Below, one piece after another: positions 32,641-41,900 of a DNA stretch of 64,000 bases (position 1 is the first letter of the stretch; every line of letters starts with the position of its first letter). The translations under genes were made by a program, and so were the position numbers. The notes beneath the pieces were generated by a model. It saw only the letters and a list, made by a program, of their open reading frames with translations. It was not told where the DNA came from and ran no database searches. Source of the stretch: CAYVIB01 sp964451365 (GTDB lineage Bacteria; Pseudomonadota; Gammaproteobacteria; Pseudomonadales; Cellvibrionaceae); the NCBI GenBank assembly GCA_964451365.1, contig CAYVIB010000013.1:1-64000 (forward strand), given 5' to 3'.

Positions 32641-33402
32641 ATGCCCCCCCAACGCCTGGACTCCCTGCTGGTGCAAAAAAACCTGGCCACCTCCCGCACC
32701 CAGGCGCAAAAAATGATTGCCGCCGGTCAGGTGGAAGCTTTCTCCTCCGGCCAGTGGATAACGCCAACCAAGCCTTCGCAAAAATTCGACGAAGCAATCG
32801 AACTTAAAGTCACCCCTGGCGAAGAACAAAAATACGTTTCCCGCGCCGGCCTTAAACTTGAGGGCGCGCTGCAAACGGTACAAATTGATGTAACAAACAG
32901 CACTGTCCTGGACATCGGCCAGTCCACCGGCGGCTTTACCGACTGTCTGCTAAAGCAGGGCGCCGGCCTGGTGGTGGGTATCGATGTCGGCCACGACCAA
33001 CTATCGCCAACACTAAAACAGGACGAACGGGTAGTGTGCCTGGAGGGCATCAATGCCCGTGACCTGCCGACGGACCAACTCCTGTCCCACTCACCCCGGG
33101 GCTTCGACCTGGTGGTGATGGACGTTTCCTTTATCTCCCAAACTCTCATCCTGCCGGGCATTCCATCACTGCTGCGCCCGGGCGGCCGGCTTGTCAGCCT
33201 CGTTAAACCGCAGTTCGAAGTGGGGCGCGACGGCATAGGCAAGGGCGGCCTGGTCAGGGACGCGGCCCTGTACCCGCAGGTGCGGCACAAAATATGCGAG
33301 CAGGTTTCCTCGCTGGGCCTGCGGGTCGAGAACTACTTGGACAGTGTCATAGAGGGAGGCGATGGCAACCGCGAGTTTTTTCTCGTTGCCGGCAAACCGT
33401 AA
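32641..33402 (+). CDS. tlyA: TlyA-family rRNA methyltransferase
   Basis: 253 residues. An S4 RNA-binding domain (about 4-65, RLDSLLVQKNLATSRTQAQK) is followed by an FtsJ-like methyltransferase domain (about 75-250). The SAM-binding motif is LDIGQSTGGFTDCLL (about 83-97), then GIDVGHDQL, VVMDVSFIS with the catalytic Asp, and SLVKPQFE with Lys. TlyA homologues 2'-O-methylate cytidines in 16S and 23S rRNA; older annotations call them hemolysins. The SAM motif has GQSTGG where GASTGG is usual. Confidence 0.92.
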   Translation: MPPQRLDSLLVQKNLATSRTQAQKMIAAGQVEAFSSGQWITPTKPSQKFDEAIELKVTPGEEQKYVSRAGLKLEGALQTVQIDVTNSTVLDIGQSTGGFTDCLLKQGAGLVVGIDVGHDQLSPTLKQDERVVCLEGINARDLPTDQLLSHSPRGFDLVVMDVSFISQTLILPGIPSLLRPGGRLVSLVKPQFEVGRDGIGKGGLVRDAALYPQVRHKICEQVSSLGLRVENYLDSVIEGGDGNREFFLVAGKP

Positions 33403-33484
33403 GCGTTTCCTTAAACCAGTCGCTATTAATCCCCCGGCTTTTAGCCTATGGTTAAAAAATGTCTTAAAGAAGGAAAGCTGTTTA

Positions 33485-35200
33485 ATGCTGCGTTTACCGC
33501 ATCCACTATTTTCAAAGAATTACCTGGCGGTTGGCTTTTTGGTTTTTTTGGCAGGTTGTGGCGGCGGCTCCGGCAGGGATGCGGCGGACACAACTCCCAG
33601 GCCGACTCCAACTCCTCCACCGTCACAGGCTTGTACAACCCCGGAACCCGACACGACCCCGCTGAACCCGGCGGCGGATGTTACCATCAGCGGTTTCATT
33701 ACCTATGAATACGTACCGCACCGGGACACCAACGGCGCTCTCGATTATCTCGCCGCCGAACCGCGCCCGGTTCGCGGCGCCACCGTGCAGCTACTGAATG
33801 CAAACGGCGAAGTGCTGCGTGAAACCCGCACCGACTCCAACGGCCAGTACAGCCTGGGCGCGCCGGAAAATACCGATGTGCGCGTGCGCGTGCTGGCGGA
33901 AATCAAAAGTAGCCAGGGCGCGCACTACTGGTTCCGCGTTACCGACAACACCGATGGCAATATTCTGTACGCCCTGGATGGCAGCCTGATTTCCAGCGGC
34001 ACGGTGGACAGCGGTCGCGACCTGTTCGCTCCCGCTGGGTGGGACGAAAGCACCAACGAATATGTTGCCACCCGAACCGCGGCGCCGTTTGCCATCCTCG
34101 ACTCGCTCTATACCGCGGTCGATTTACTTACCGCCGTTGATCCAACCATCGACCTTTGTTACGCGGAAGTGCGCTGGAGCGTGGACAACCGCGCGGTATC
34201 GGGCGAACCCTCCATGGGGGAAATCGGCACTTCGTCCTATTTCCCGAATGAAAACGCTATCTACGTGCTTGGCCATGCCGACAACGATACCGACGAATAC
34301 GACCCCAGCGTTATCGTGCACGAGCTCGCCCACTATCTCGAACACACAATCTGGCGGGCCGACAATATCGGTGGCAACCACAGCATTATCGAAGATTTCC
34401 TGGACCCGCGAGTGGCGATGAGCGAAGGGTGGGGTAACGCCTTTTCCGGCATTGTATTGGATACGGAATTTTACGTGGATTCCGCCGGCCAGGGGCAGAG
34501 TATCGCCTCGCGCTTTTCCCTCGAAACGAACGCTTTCGACTCCCAAGGCTGGTACAACGAAAATGCCGTGCAACAGATACTGTTCGACATTTTCGACCAG
34601 AACAACGAAAACGCCGACGATGTCTCGCTCGGCTACGCGCCGATACACGCGGCCATGACTTCCCCGTCATTCCGGCAAAGCTCGGCGTTTAACACCATTT
34701 ATCTTTTTATCGACGAGCTAAAAAAAGTCACCAATAGTGAGATTGAGGCGGAAATTAATAACCTGATGGAGAGTCATAGTATTTTCGGAACCGGCCCGTT
34801 TGGTGAAAATGAAACCAACGATGGTGGCCTGGATCGCAACCTGCCGGTGTACCGACGACTTAGCCTTGGCGAAAATATCAGCTTTTGCACAGGCAACCCT
34901 TACGGCGAATACAACAAGCTGGATAACCGGGAGTTTTTCCTGCTGCCAATTGACCAGGCGGGAATGCGGGAACTGCAACTCTCTTTCCTTAACCGCACCG
35001 GTGGTAACGCCAATGGCACGGTTGTTGTTTACTTTGCCGGAGATGTTGTTGAAGTAATAGATTTTTCCGCCAGTAGCAGCGTAACCAGAATGTTCAATCC
35101 CGCCAGCGCGGGTGACTACGTTCTGGAATATTACGAAGATCAGAATATAGATGATTCGGGTTCCGGGGGGACGATATGTTCCAGTATTACGATAAACTGA
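33485..35200 (+). CDS. Lipoprotein zinc metalloprotease (gluzincin-like)
   Basis: 571 residues. A lipoprotein signal (lipobox LAGC, about Cys20) is followed by a Pro/Thr linker. A carboxypeptidase-regulatory-like beta domain (about 50-135) carries RGATVQLLNANGEVLRETRT. The peptidase region has HELAHYLEH with His279, Glu280 and His283, and a second zinc-ligand candidate Glu314 in MSEGWGNAF, the usual HExxH...E arrangement. A C-terminal beta-sandwich (about 455-571) resembles pre-peptidase modules. The ATG at 33485 is chosen for its AAGGAAAG site and lipobox; the frame is open back to 33362, inside tlyA. The substrate is unknown. Confidence 0.8.
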   Translation: MLRLPHPLFSKNYLAVGFLVFLAGCGGGSGRDAADTTPRPTPTPPPSQACTTPEPDTTPLNPAADVTISGFITYEYVPHRDTNGALDYLAAEPRPVRGATVQLLNANGEVLRETRTDSNGQYSLGAPENTDVRVRVLAEIKSSQGAHYWFRVTDNTDGNILYALDGSLISSGTVDSGRDLFAPAGWDESTNEYVATRTAAPFAILDSLYTAVDLLTAVDPTIDLCYAEVRWSVDNRAVSGEPSMGEIGTSSYFPNENAIYVLGHADNDTDEYDPSVIVHELAHYLEHTIWRADNIGGNHSIIEDFLDPRVAMSEGWGNAFSGIVLDTEFYVDSAGQGQSIASRFSLETNAFDSQGWYNENAVQQILFDIFDQNNENADDVSLGYAPIHAAMTSPSFRQSSAFNTIYLFIDELKKVTNSEIEAEINNLMESHSIFGTGPFGENETNDGGLDRNLPVYRRLSLGENISFCTGNPYGEYNKLDNREFFLLPIDQAGMRELQLSFLNRTGGNANGTVVVYFAGDVVEVIDFSASSSVTRMFNPASAGDYVLEYYEDQNIDDSGSGGTICSSITIN

Positions 35201-35721
35201 TTGATTCCCTGCGTATGCGGCGATCCCTTGTGTTGCTAATTATCCTGTCGGTACTGGCGCCCGGTTTATCCAACCCGGCATTCGCCATTGGAAAACCTTC
35301 CGCGCCAATTTACATTACCAGTGTAAAACAGTTTTCCGTCGAGCCGGATATCGAAACCGAAATCAACGTTCAGCTGGACGTCTCCCATTACGACTCGGGA
35401 ATACTGGCGGTCACCCTCGAGCCCGACGACCAGATTGTGTTGGTGGATACCGATACCGAAAATGAATTTATCATTGACACCAACACCCGGCAAATAGACA
35501 TCCCCGTCAAATTCTACGCCACCGCGCCCGGTCGTTATTACCTGATGCTAACGGTTGCCCTGGAGGATGAAAATTTCAATATACACGCCAAATCGATGGG
35601 GGTTGTGATCAACGTCGGTAGCGAGGCGATAGTGCAGAAGCAGATGTACCAGGATGTGGAAACCACCACGGCTTCGGAAGATCGGGTGAAGGTGATGCAG
35701 GCGGAGGAAATAATTTACTAA
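35176..35721 (+). CDS. Secreted protein coupled to the metalloprotease
   Basis: 181 residues. The ATG at 35176 lies 25 nt inside the protease gene and has a GGGGGGA site, so translation is coupled. A long signal peptide (about 1-37, cut after NPAFA) precedes an all-beta domain (about 40-150) with SVEPDIETEINVQLDVSHYD and R-Y-Y-L-M-L-T-V-A-L, and a short acidic tail. No family is recognised; the fold looks like an immunoglobulin-like adhesion or inhibitor domain. Overlap with the protease suggests a complex or an inhibitor/chaperone role (inference). Confidence 0.65.
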   Translation: MFQYYDKLIDSLRMRRSLVLLIILSVLAPGLSNPAFAIGKPSAPIYITSVKQFSVEPDIETEINVQLDVSHYDSGILAVTLEPDDQIVLVDTDTENEFIIDTNTRQIDIPVKFYATAPGRYYLMLTVALEDENFNIHAKSMGVVINVGSEAIVQKQMYQDVETTTASEDRVKVMQAEEIIY

Positions 35722-36182
35722 AGCCAAAATCCGCAGATTGGTCACGATTTTTATCTCGGCTTAACGGGCTATTACAGTGCGGGCTTCGTTGGGCAACTTT
35801 AACTTTTTTCCCGGTTGTCTCCGACTATCAAATAATCGAAAGGGTTCTTCCCTCCCTCGTACCCGCCACGAGTCAGTATCCAGACTCGTTCGGCCACTTT
35901 ATCGGTAAAAGTAAGCAAAAAAGAAAATATGTCTGGAACAGACTTTTTGTTATGCGTGTCATGTTTGCGGAGCGTTATGTTTGCGGAGCGGACATCCAGG
36001 CGATGGTGGCGGCATAAGCGCTGCTACAGTAAAAGCGATTGCATGTAGCGATTTTCGATGCCAGCAAAAGCGGCCCATCCGCTATGTTACAACCGATCTC
36101 TATATTAAAATTCAATGTGCAAAAAATGCCGGACAGACCCCCTCCGGCAGCTTGGCTTTTGACCCAAATGGAGGAGACCACA
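35722..36182. other. Intergenic region of about 460 nt
   Basis: It contains a degenerate inverted copy of the dispersed repeat (35958-36005) and a direct duplication of ATGTTTGCGGAGCG (35961-35974 and 35977-35990). On the minus strand, 35810-35930 keeps an open frame (…TRGGYEGGKNPFDYLIVG…) that looks like a protein remnant I cannot assign. The far right is the leader of the ankyrin-like gene. No intact gene is seen. Confidence 0.4.
35958..36005 (-). repeat. Dispersed intergenic repeat, copy 2 (inverted, shortened)
   Basis: On the minus strand this reads ...GGATGTCCGCTCCGCAAACAT...GCAAACATGAC. It shares with 43344-43412 the left end (GGATGTCCGCT) and the right end (CGCrAACATGAC), with the middle replaced by the duplicated 14-mer. 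The relationship to the other two copies is likely but not certain. Confidence 0.35.
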
Positions 36183-36707
36183 GTGAAAATCTCCCATAAC
36201 TCGGCCACGTTTTTACTCTGCTTGTTCGGTTTAGTGGGATACGCTTACTCTGACTCTTCTGTTACAAGCCCTCAAGATACCAACGACGAGTGCGAAAGTG
36301 CCAGATACGGCGAATTGGATGTCTCCCAGCTTGAATCGAATATCCCGGCGCAGAACTCCCACCTTTTTGCCTGTGCGGTTTCCCTCGTGGTGCCGTCGGC
36401 CGGTGAATCGGAAGAATCAATTCACGCGCTGGTCCTGAAAAAAGTTCGCCTGGCGAATTCGCTTGCCGCCAGAGGCCTGAATGTAGGCTATCGGGATAAG
36501 CACGGGAATACACTGCTTTCAAGTCTGGTGCTTTCTTTCCTTCCCGTCGATTGGCGTCGGGAAAAAGCGCAAGCGGTAATTGCCCAGGGCGTGGAGATTG
36601 ATCTGGCCAACGCCTACGGCCAGACGGCTCTGCAGTTGGCAAGAATGAAAGGGGATCAGGAAATGGTGGAACTGATTAATTTTACAGTTGTGAACAGTTC
36701 GCCCTAA
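36183..36707 (+). CDS. Secreted ankyrin-repeat-like protein
   Basis: 174 residues from the GTG at 36183, chosen because GGAGGAG (36170-36176) is correctly spaced and a signal peptide follows (FLLCLFGLVGYAYS). The frame is open to 36039 but without a ribosome site. The C-terminal half shows ankyrin-type helices: ANSLAARGLNVGYRDKHGNT, L-L-S-S-L-V and VEIDLANAYGQTALQLARMK. Such proteins bind protein partners, here in the periplasm. Two cysteines near residues 35 and 58 could pair. The partner is unknown. Confidence 0.7.
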   Translation: MKISHNSATFLLCLFGLVGYAYSDSSVTSPQDTNDECESARYGELDVSQLESNIPAQNSHLFACAVSLVVPSAGESEESIHALVLKKVRLANSLAARGLNVGYRDKHGNTLLSSLVLSFLPVDWRREKAQAVIAQGVEIDLANAYGQTALQLARMKGDQEMVELINFTVVNSSP

Positions 36708-36725
36708 GGTAGGTGTGGATAGATA

Positions 36726-37094
36726 ATGGATATTGAAAGAAAAATCAAATACTGGAGCATAAATCCGGACGAAGATTTTACGTCGCCGAAGGAATATAAA
36801 ATAGAGCGCTCTCGGATAATGTACATAGAGAATAAGTCCCGCGGACTGGAAGGTGATGCGCGTATCGGTCGAGTGTATTTCTCTAAATCCGGTAAGACCT
36901 TATACTATCGTGGTCTTAGATTTCAAAGTCTCAAAGGCGCGGGCTTTAAATCCAATTACTATGAAGTAACAAGCGGTGAAGAGTATTGGATATCAGGTCC
37001 GAGAAAAGACGAAAATAATAGATTGTACGGTGGTAATCGTGGCGTAGTCATAGATGAAAATATTAAATCTGACTATCTCCAGCTAATCAAATAA
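36726..37094 (+). CDS. Conserved hypothetical protein, 122 aa
   Basis: A basic, Tyr-rich soluble protein of a widely scattered family found in mobile and immunity-type gene islands. Recognisable blocks are KYWSINPDEDFTSPKEYKIE, A-R-I-G-R-V-Y-F-S-K-S-G-K-T-L-Y-Y-R-G, FQSLKGAGFKSNYYEV and E-E-Y-W-I-S-G-P. Some database entries of this family carry a wrong deoxyxylulose-phosphate synthase label. It is AT-rich compared with flanking core genes and sits 12 nt before a lipoprotein gene. The function is unknown. Confidence 0.7.
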   Translation: MDIERKIKYWSINPDEDFTSPKEYKIERSRIMYIENKSRGLEGDARIGRVYFSKSGKTLYYRGLRFQSLKGAGFKSNYYEVTSGEEYWISGPRKDENNRLYGGNRGVVIDENIKSDYLQLIK

Positions 37095-37106
37095 GTCGAA
37101 GAATGT

Positions 37107-37916
37107 ATGAGAAAGTTATTACTATTAGCAATCTGTCTTGCGCTGTGTTCCTGCGCTAGCACCCGCAGTATCGATAAGCCTGAACGTGAAGCATCCAAGC
37201 CATTGAGTAAGGAGGAAAAAGCTTATATCTCTCAAGTCGAGGCTGATGGTCGGCTGATATACGAAAAAGATATACGCGCCGCAAACGCAACAGACCTTTT
37301 GCTTAGCCAGGTAAATCCCGCTGATTACCCAAACTTTGTTGGGTGGGTGACGCATTCTAATGGTGATGACTTCACCGTATCGTTTTATGAAAAAAATAAC
37401 GAGAGTTTTTCCGTTTTCGCTGATGTCATATATTCAACGACAAGATCTCCTGTCATAAATCTGGAACCATCCAGAGAGCCTTCTGAAAATGAAATATCAA
37501 TGATCAAGGCACGAATTGCGGCGCTCGAACAGGGAGCTAACTCTTGTTCTGAGCGATTTAACACTGTTGTTATACCGTCCCAAAATAGCGAAATCTGGGA
37601 TGTCTATGTGCTGGCTGCAACGACGGACCCTAAGTTGGTTCAGGTTGGTGGCCATGTAAAGGTAAGTGTAACCAAGGCCACGTCAGAAGTTATAGACATA
37701 ATGCCGTTATCAAAGTCGTGCCTTGTGCTGGCCAAATCCGGGAATGAACTGCCTGAAGGAGCAACTATTTCGGCATTAACAGTTACCCATATAGTAAGCC
37801 CTATGCCTGTGGCAATTCACCCATATCTCAACTTGTTGCACAAAATCGATCTGGCAATAGCATCGGACCGTGGTGTTTGGATGGTAAGTTCAGGGAAAAT
37901 TAAATTGTTGTTATAA
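37107..37916 (+). CDS. Putative lipoprotein, 269 aa
   Basis: A lipoprotein signal peptide with lipobox LCSCA (Cys17 the likely acylated residue). The mature part is mixed alpha/beta with a C-terminal region S-M-I-K-A-R-I-A-A-L-E (about 130-140) and a strand-rich end with P-V-A-I-H-P-Y-L-N-L-L-H-K. Two further cysteines (NSCSERFN, KSCLVLA) may pair. No family is recognised. It is transcribed with the upstream 122-residue gene (12 nt gap) and is AT-rich. Confidence 0.65.
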   Translation: MRKLLLLAICLALCSCASTRSIDKPEREASKPLSKEEKAYISQVEADGRLIYEKDIRAANATDLLLSQVNPADYPNFVGWVTHSNGDDFTVSFYEKNNESFSVFADVIYSTTRSPVINLEPSREPSENEISMIKARIAALEQGANSCSERFNTVVIPSQNSEIWDVYVLAATTDPKLVQVGGHVKVSVTKATSEVIDIMPLSKSCLVLAKSGNELPEGATISALTVTHIVSPMPVAIHPYLNLLHKIDLAIASDRGVWMVSSGKIKLLL

Positions 37917-37942
37917 GGTGACAGCTTAAAGATTCAATACTT

Positions 37943-38341
37943 TCATCTTTCCGCCACATCAATAAGACTACGAAGCTCAATATTGTAAGAGTGAACATAG
38001 TAAAAATTATACTCGTAGCCAGACAATTTTAAGCCAATGTCCTCTATGTATGACTCGAATCCGCACCAAAGACCCGTATACGGCGCGTAAACTTTAAACT
38101 CACTTTCCAGCTCCGATTTTTTGATACCAGGAATATCACTTTTAAACTGCTTAAACCTGACATCGCCGTTATTGAAATCATTAGTTGCGTCTGATTTTCC
38201 CCGTTCTATAGAGGCAATGGGATCTTTAGCACTTTCTATTAATTCGTAGCTCTTAATAAATTCCTGATAGCTCCAGAATATGAGTATGAAAACTATGGCC
38301 GCTCCAAGAATCACCGTATTTTTGGTGTTGTTATTATACAT
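37943..38341 (-). CDS. Small membrane-anchored hypothetical protein, 132 aa
   Basis: An N-terminal transmembrane helix (about residues 9-25, TVILGAAIVFILIFWSYQEF) is followed by a soluble, probably periplasmic domain with one Cys, ending LRSLIDVAER. No family is recognised. Base composition is AT-rich, similar to the convergent lipoprotein gene 27 nt away. Both probably belong to the same acquired segment. Confidence 0.6.
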   Translation of the reverse strand: MYNNNTKNTVILGAAIVFILIFWSYQEFIKSYELIESAKDPIASIERGKSDATNDFNNGDVRFKQFKSDIPGIKKSELESEFKVYAPYTGLWCGFESYIEDIGLKLSGYEYNFYYVHSYNIELRSLIDVAER

Positions 38342-38425
38342 GTTCTATTTCTGATGCTCGTAATTCGTAAGAAAGTGATTCAATACTTTTTTGCTTCGGT
38401 TGGACAATAGCTTATCTTGGCCATT

Positions 38426-38602
38426 TTAACGCTGTTTGGGTATTTTAAGCTTTAACTTCCTCATAAGCCCTGCCTCCGCAAAGCTAAAGTACTTCCCGTT
38501 GCCGATAATGATGTGGTCGTGGAACTCCAGGCCGAGCGAGGTCGTGTTAATCAACAAATCGGAAGTGAACTTCTTGTCGCTTTCGCTGATTACGCCTGCC
38601 AT
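38426..38602 (-). pseudogene. radC: C-terminal remnant of a radC-like (JAB domain) gene
   Basis: A 58-codon frame reads MAGVISESDKKFTSDLL, then HDHIIIGNGKYFSFAEAGL and a short basic tail. This is the end of the JAB/MPN domain of RadC, including the S-x-x-D metal-ligand region, but the H-x-H-P-x-G motif that should lie just before it is absent. radC copies of this kind travel on integrative elements, so this is a marker of past insertion. Confidence 0.75.
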
Positions 38603-38615
38603 TCTTTGCTATACA

Positions 38616-38939
38616 TTATTTAACGAGTTTAAAGCCTTCTGCATGATCACAATCGCTCTGAATTTCGTGGTAGTCATATATAGAAACCTTCGCCCCGGAA
38701 GCGTACGCTGTTAGTGCCATGCTAAAAGCCCTGTTGAAGATTTCGGGGCTGCCTGCGTTGCTTAGCTTAAATCGTATTTGTTGGTTTGCGCAGGGGCCCG
38801 CTCCTCCACTTGTTTCAACGTAAAATAAATCCGCGTTGCCCGCTGTATTTCCTATTTCAACGACAGTTGCATCTGTGACCAGATATTCGGCAGCTGCAGC
38901 CTGTGAAATAAGTAGTATGCAAAGCAGTAATTTTCTCAT
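38616..38939 (-). CDS. Small secreted protein (DUF5992-like)
   Basis: 107 residues with a signal peptide (1-17, ending QAAAAE). The mature domain has ATVVEIGNTAGNADLFYV, then C-A-N-Q-Q-I-R-F and FNRAFSMALTAYASGAKVSI, ending near SDCDHAEGFK. The two cysteines and the A-x-x-T-A-Y-x-S-G-x-K-V pattern resemble small secreted proteins grouped as DUF5992, whose function is unknown. It lies just before the cytochrome gene on the same strand, separated by 59 nt from that gene's 3' end. Confidence 0.6.
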   Translation of the reverse strand: MRKLLLCILLISQAAAAEYLVTDATVVEIGNTAGNADLFYVETSGGAGPCANQQIRFKLSNAGSPEIFNRAFSMALTAYASGAKVSIYDYHEIQSDCDHAEGFKLVK

Positions 38940-38998
38940 TGTTATATTCCCTTGGTTAAAGGCTCTCGGTTAATTAGACACCTAACGTCACTCATCTG

Positions 38999-41900
38999 TC
39001 ACGGCTGCGCCGTACCCGTCGCAGTATCTATCTTAAACTTCCACTGATCAAGAACCGTCCCTTCAAGATCCAAACGACTCGCCAGGTAATACAACCGACG
39101 CGTGGCTTCGCCATCGGGTGCCAGGTCGAAACGCTGGTTCAGCCAGTAGGGCGGTATGGCCTGGTAGTACATCGTGGCTTCCACTGTAAGCGCTATACCT
39201 CGATACTGCGCGGGCAGGTCGACGCGGTACTGCAAGGAATCCTTGCCGACGAAACCGGCGCCCTGGTCCCTGTAATCAGGATCGTCGCCGACAAAGTGCG
39301 GGTCGGTGGCTTCCATAAACTGGTACATCACCTCACCCTGGGGTTTGAAGAAAGAAGCCGTGCGCCAGCCATCGGGCAGCAGCCGGTTATCCTTTACGAT
39401 ATGCACGCGGTGAACGAAACTGGTGGTGAATTCCTGCTCTTTGTTCCGATTCAGCTCTTCGTATATCTGCACTTGTTTATCGCTGGTGATGACCTGGTGG
39501 TGCGCCTGGTAGCAACCGGCGGGAACGTTTTGCGGATACCCGCAGTCGCCGTCGGGCAGGAATTCGGTGGGCAGGGGATTGCCCGCATTATCCACGATAA
39601 CGCCGGCATCGTTGGTCCGCCCTGAACTCCAAATGACGGTATCGCCGTCTTTAACCAGCAGTTCGATAAAACCACGACGGAAGGCCACGCCGCTGGGGAA
39701 GCGGTGGCCGACTTTATTCCTGACGGTGACATCGACCACCAGGGTATTACCGTCGAATTCGAGTTCGTCGATGCTCATGGCGACAGTATCGTCGCGCGCC
39801 TGAATTTTCATGCTCTCCAGGGCAAGGTCAACGCCGGCATGGGACGCGCCCGTCATATAGCTTTTCGGTGCAACACCGAGAATGGATTCGAACTGCTTGA
39901 ACATCGTCAACAGAAAGGCGTTCAGGCCAACGTGGGTGTGACGCTTGTAATCCTCGCGCAGCGGCACGTCGAGTTCGTCCGCGGGCAGGCTGTGGTCCGC
40001 TTCGGGATAAGTGTTGTCTTCGATGGTGGCGATTTTTGTGGCGAGGCTTTCAATCTCGATATCGCCATCGTAGGTGTCGAAGCTGGATGGCATATGGCAG
40101 TCCTGGCAGCTTTGCGCGGTGTCGCCGCTGGCGAAGGCACTGTTCTGCCATTCCAAAAAAGTCGCCTGCTCAATGGTGTGCGGATACTCGGCAAAGGCTG
40201 GGTTGGCTTCCGCCGCCTGCAACACCGGCAAACTTGTATCGGTGGAGCCGATATTGGGCAGGTTGATCGTGTGGCAAGTGCCGCACAATTCCGATTGTTT
40301 AATAAAATCGTTTTTCGTCGGCGTGATATTAAGCGCGTGTTCCATCGGTTTTTGCGCAACGTCGAACGGGCCGTACAGCGTGTCGGCGTTGGCGGTGTCG
40401 AAACGCCCCGTGGAATTGTGGAACAGTAAATACGCCAGTTGTTTATCGGGAATGGTGGAATTCACCCAGCCCTTGGGCGGATTCCAACTCGCCACGGCTT
40501 TCGCGTCCGGCTCCTGTATGCGATGGCAAACCATGCAGCTGATACCTTCGCGTGCCAGCTCGCCGTACTCGTGATATTTCTTTTCCTCGGCGCTTTGCTT
40601 CTCCGACTTGCTCAACTGTTCGGTGTAATAGAAATAATCGACCTTAAAATTTTCATCCAGGTCCAGCCCGTTATGCGCGTCGATGGTTAATTGACGCTGG
40701 CCCATCGCGCCGTGGCAGCTCAGGCAGGTATTGGTAACGGCTTGCTTGGTTTCTTTTACCGGACCTTTCAAACCGGATTTTTCTGGATGCTTCCCGTCCT
40801 CGTCCAGTATCGCCATTTCGCTTTCCAGTTGCGCGTGGAAAATGGGATCCCGTCCCGCCAGGCCCATCGGCGACCAGCGCCACTCGCCGTATTCGGAAAT
40901 ATCAAAGCCATCGCCGTAGTTCGGGCCGGTGGTAATAAACATGGTAGTGCCGAAGGTATCGCCGCTCAATCCGCCGTGACAGCCAATGCAATTATCCGAC
41001 GTAACATACTCCCGGGGCTCACCGCTTTTCTGCACCACATGGTCGAGCCACTGCCGCGGGAATTTTTTAATCTGCGACGCTTTCAATTCCGGTATCTGCG
41101 GAAAGGCTTTCAGGAAAGCGTTATTAACGTAATCCTTTTTGCCAGCGTTATTTTTTGCGGCGATCTTCGCGTCAGCCGTTTCCAATATCGCATCGCGATC
41201 ATGCTCGCTAAACGACGCATCGACGGTCACACCCTTCACACTTTGTTGCGTGGACCACGGCAATTGTTGCGGCGGGATATCGAACACGGCCTTCAGTTCC
41301 GGATCTTTCAATAACAGCGATAGCGGATAACTGTCGAAATGGCTGGCGGTGCGCCACGAACCGTCATCCAGAAACCGCAGTGGATCGCCTTCGGCGTTAA
41401 AACCCTGAATATTGCGCAGGCTGGAAAAGGTCAGCTCGTTTGCCGCCGAGGCATGACAGCGCAGGCAGGGCATGCCGAAGCCGGACAGCCTGACGCCGTT
41501 GTTCGCCACATACGAGCCCGCCTTATCGTTATTGGCGCGGGTATCCAACTGGGCTTGAATCGCCTCCCTCTTGCTTTGCAACTTGCCGTTTTTCAACGTC
41601 GGCGCGGAGACGCTGCCCCAGAACCAGCCATCGCTGGAGGCTTTGCTGTCCTTGACCATCACCGTCCAGTCAGAGAGCTGTTGCAGTCGCATCTTCTCGT
41701 ATTCCTTATCGCCCTTGATGCGCTGGATATCGCGGTAAATCTGCGCCGGCGCGCCGTACATTTCCTTAATGATCATCGCGCCATCGGGAATCTCGCCATC
41801 GATACCGTTCTCGCGGTCAATCAGCCATTTCATCACCTCGGGAGAATAATAAATCAGCACCGCCGGATGCGTGCCGTGGTATTGCCCATCGACAAACGGA

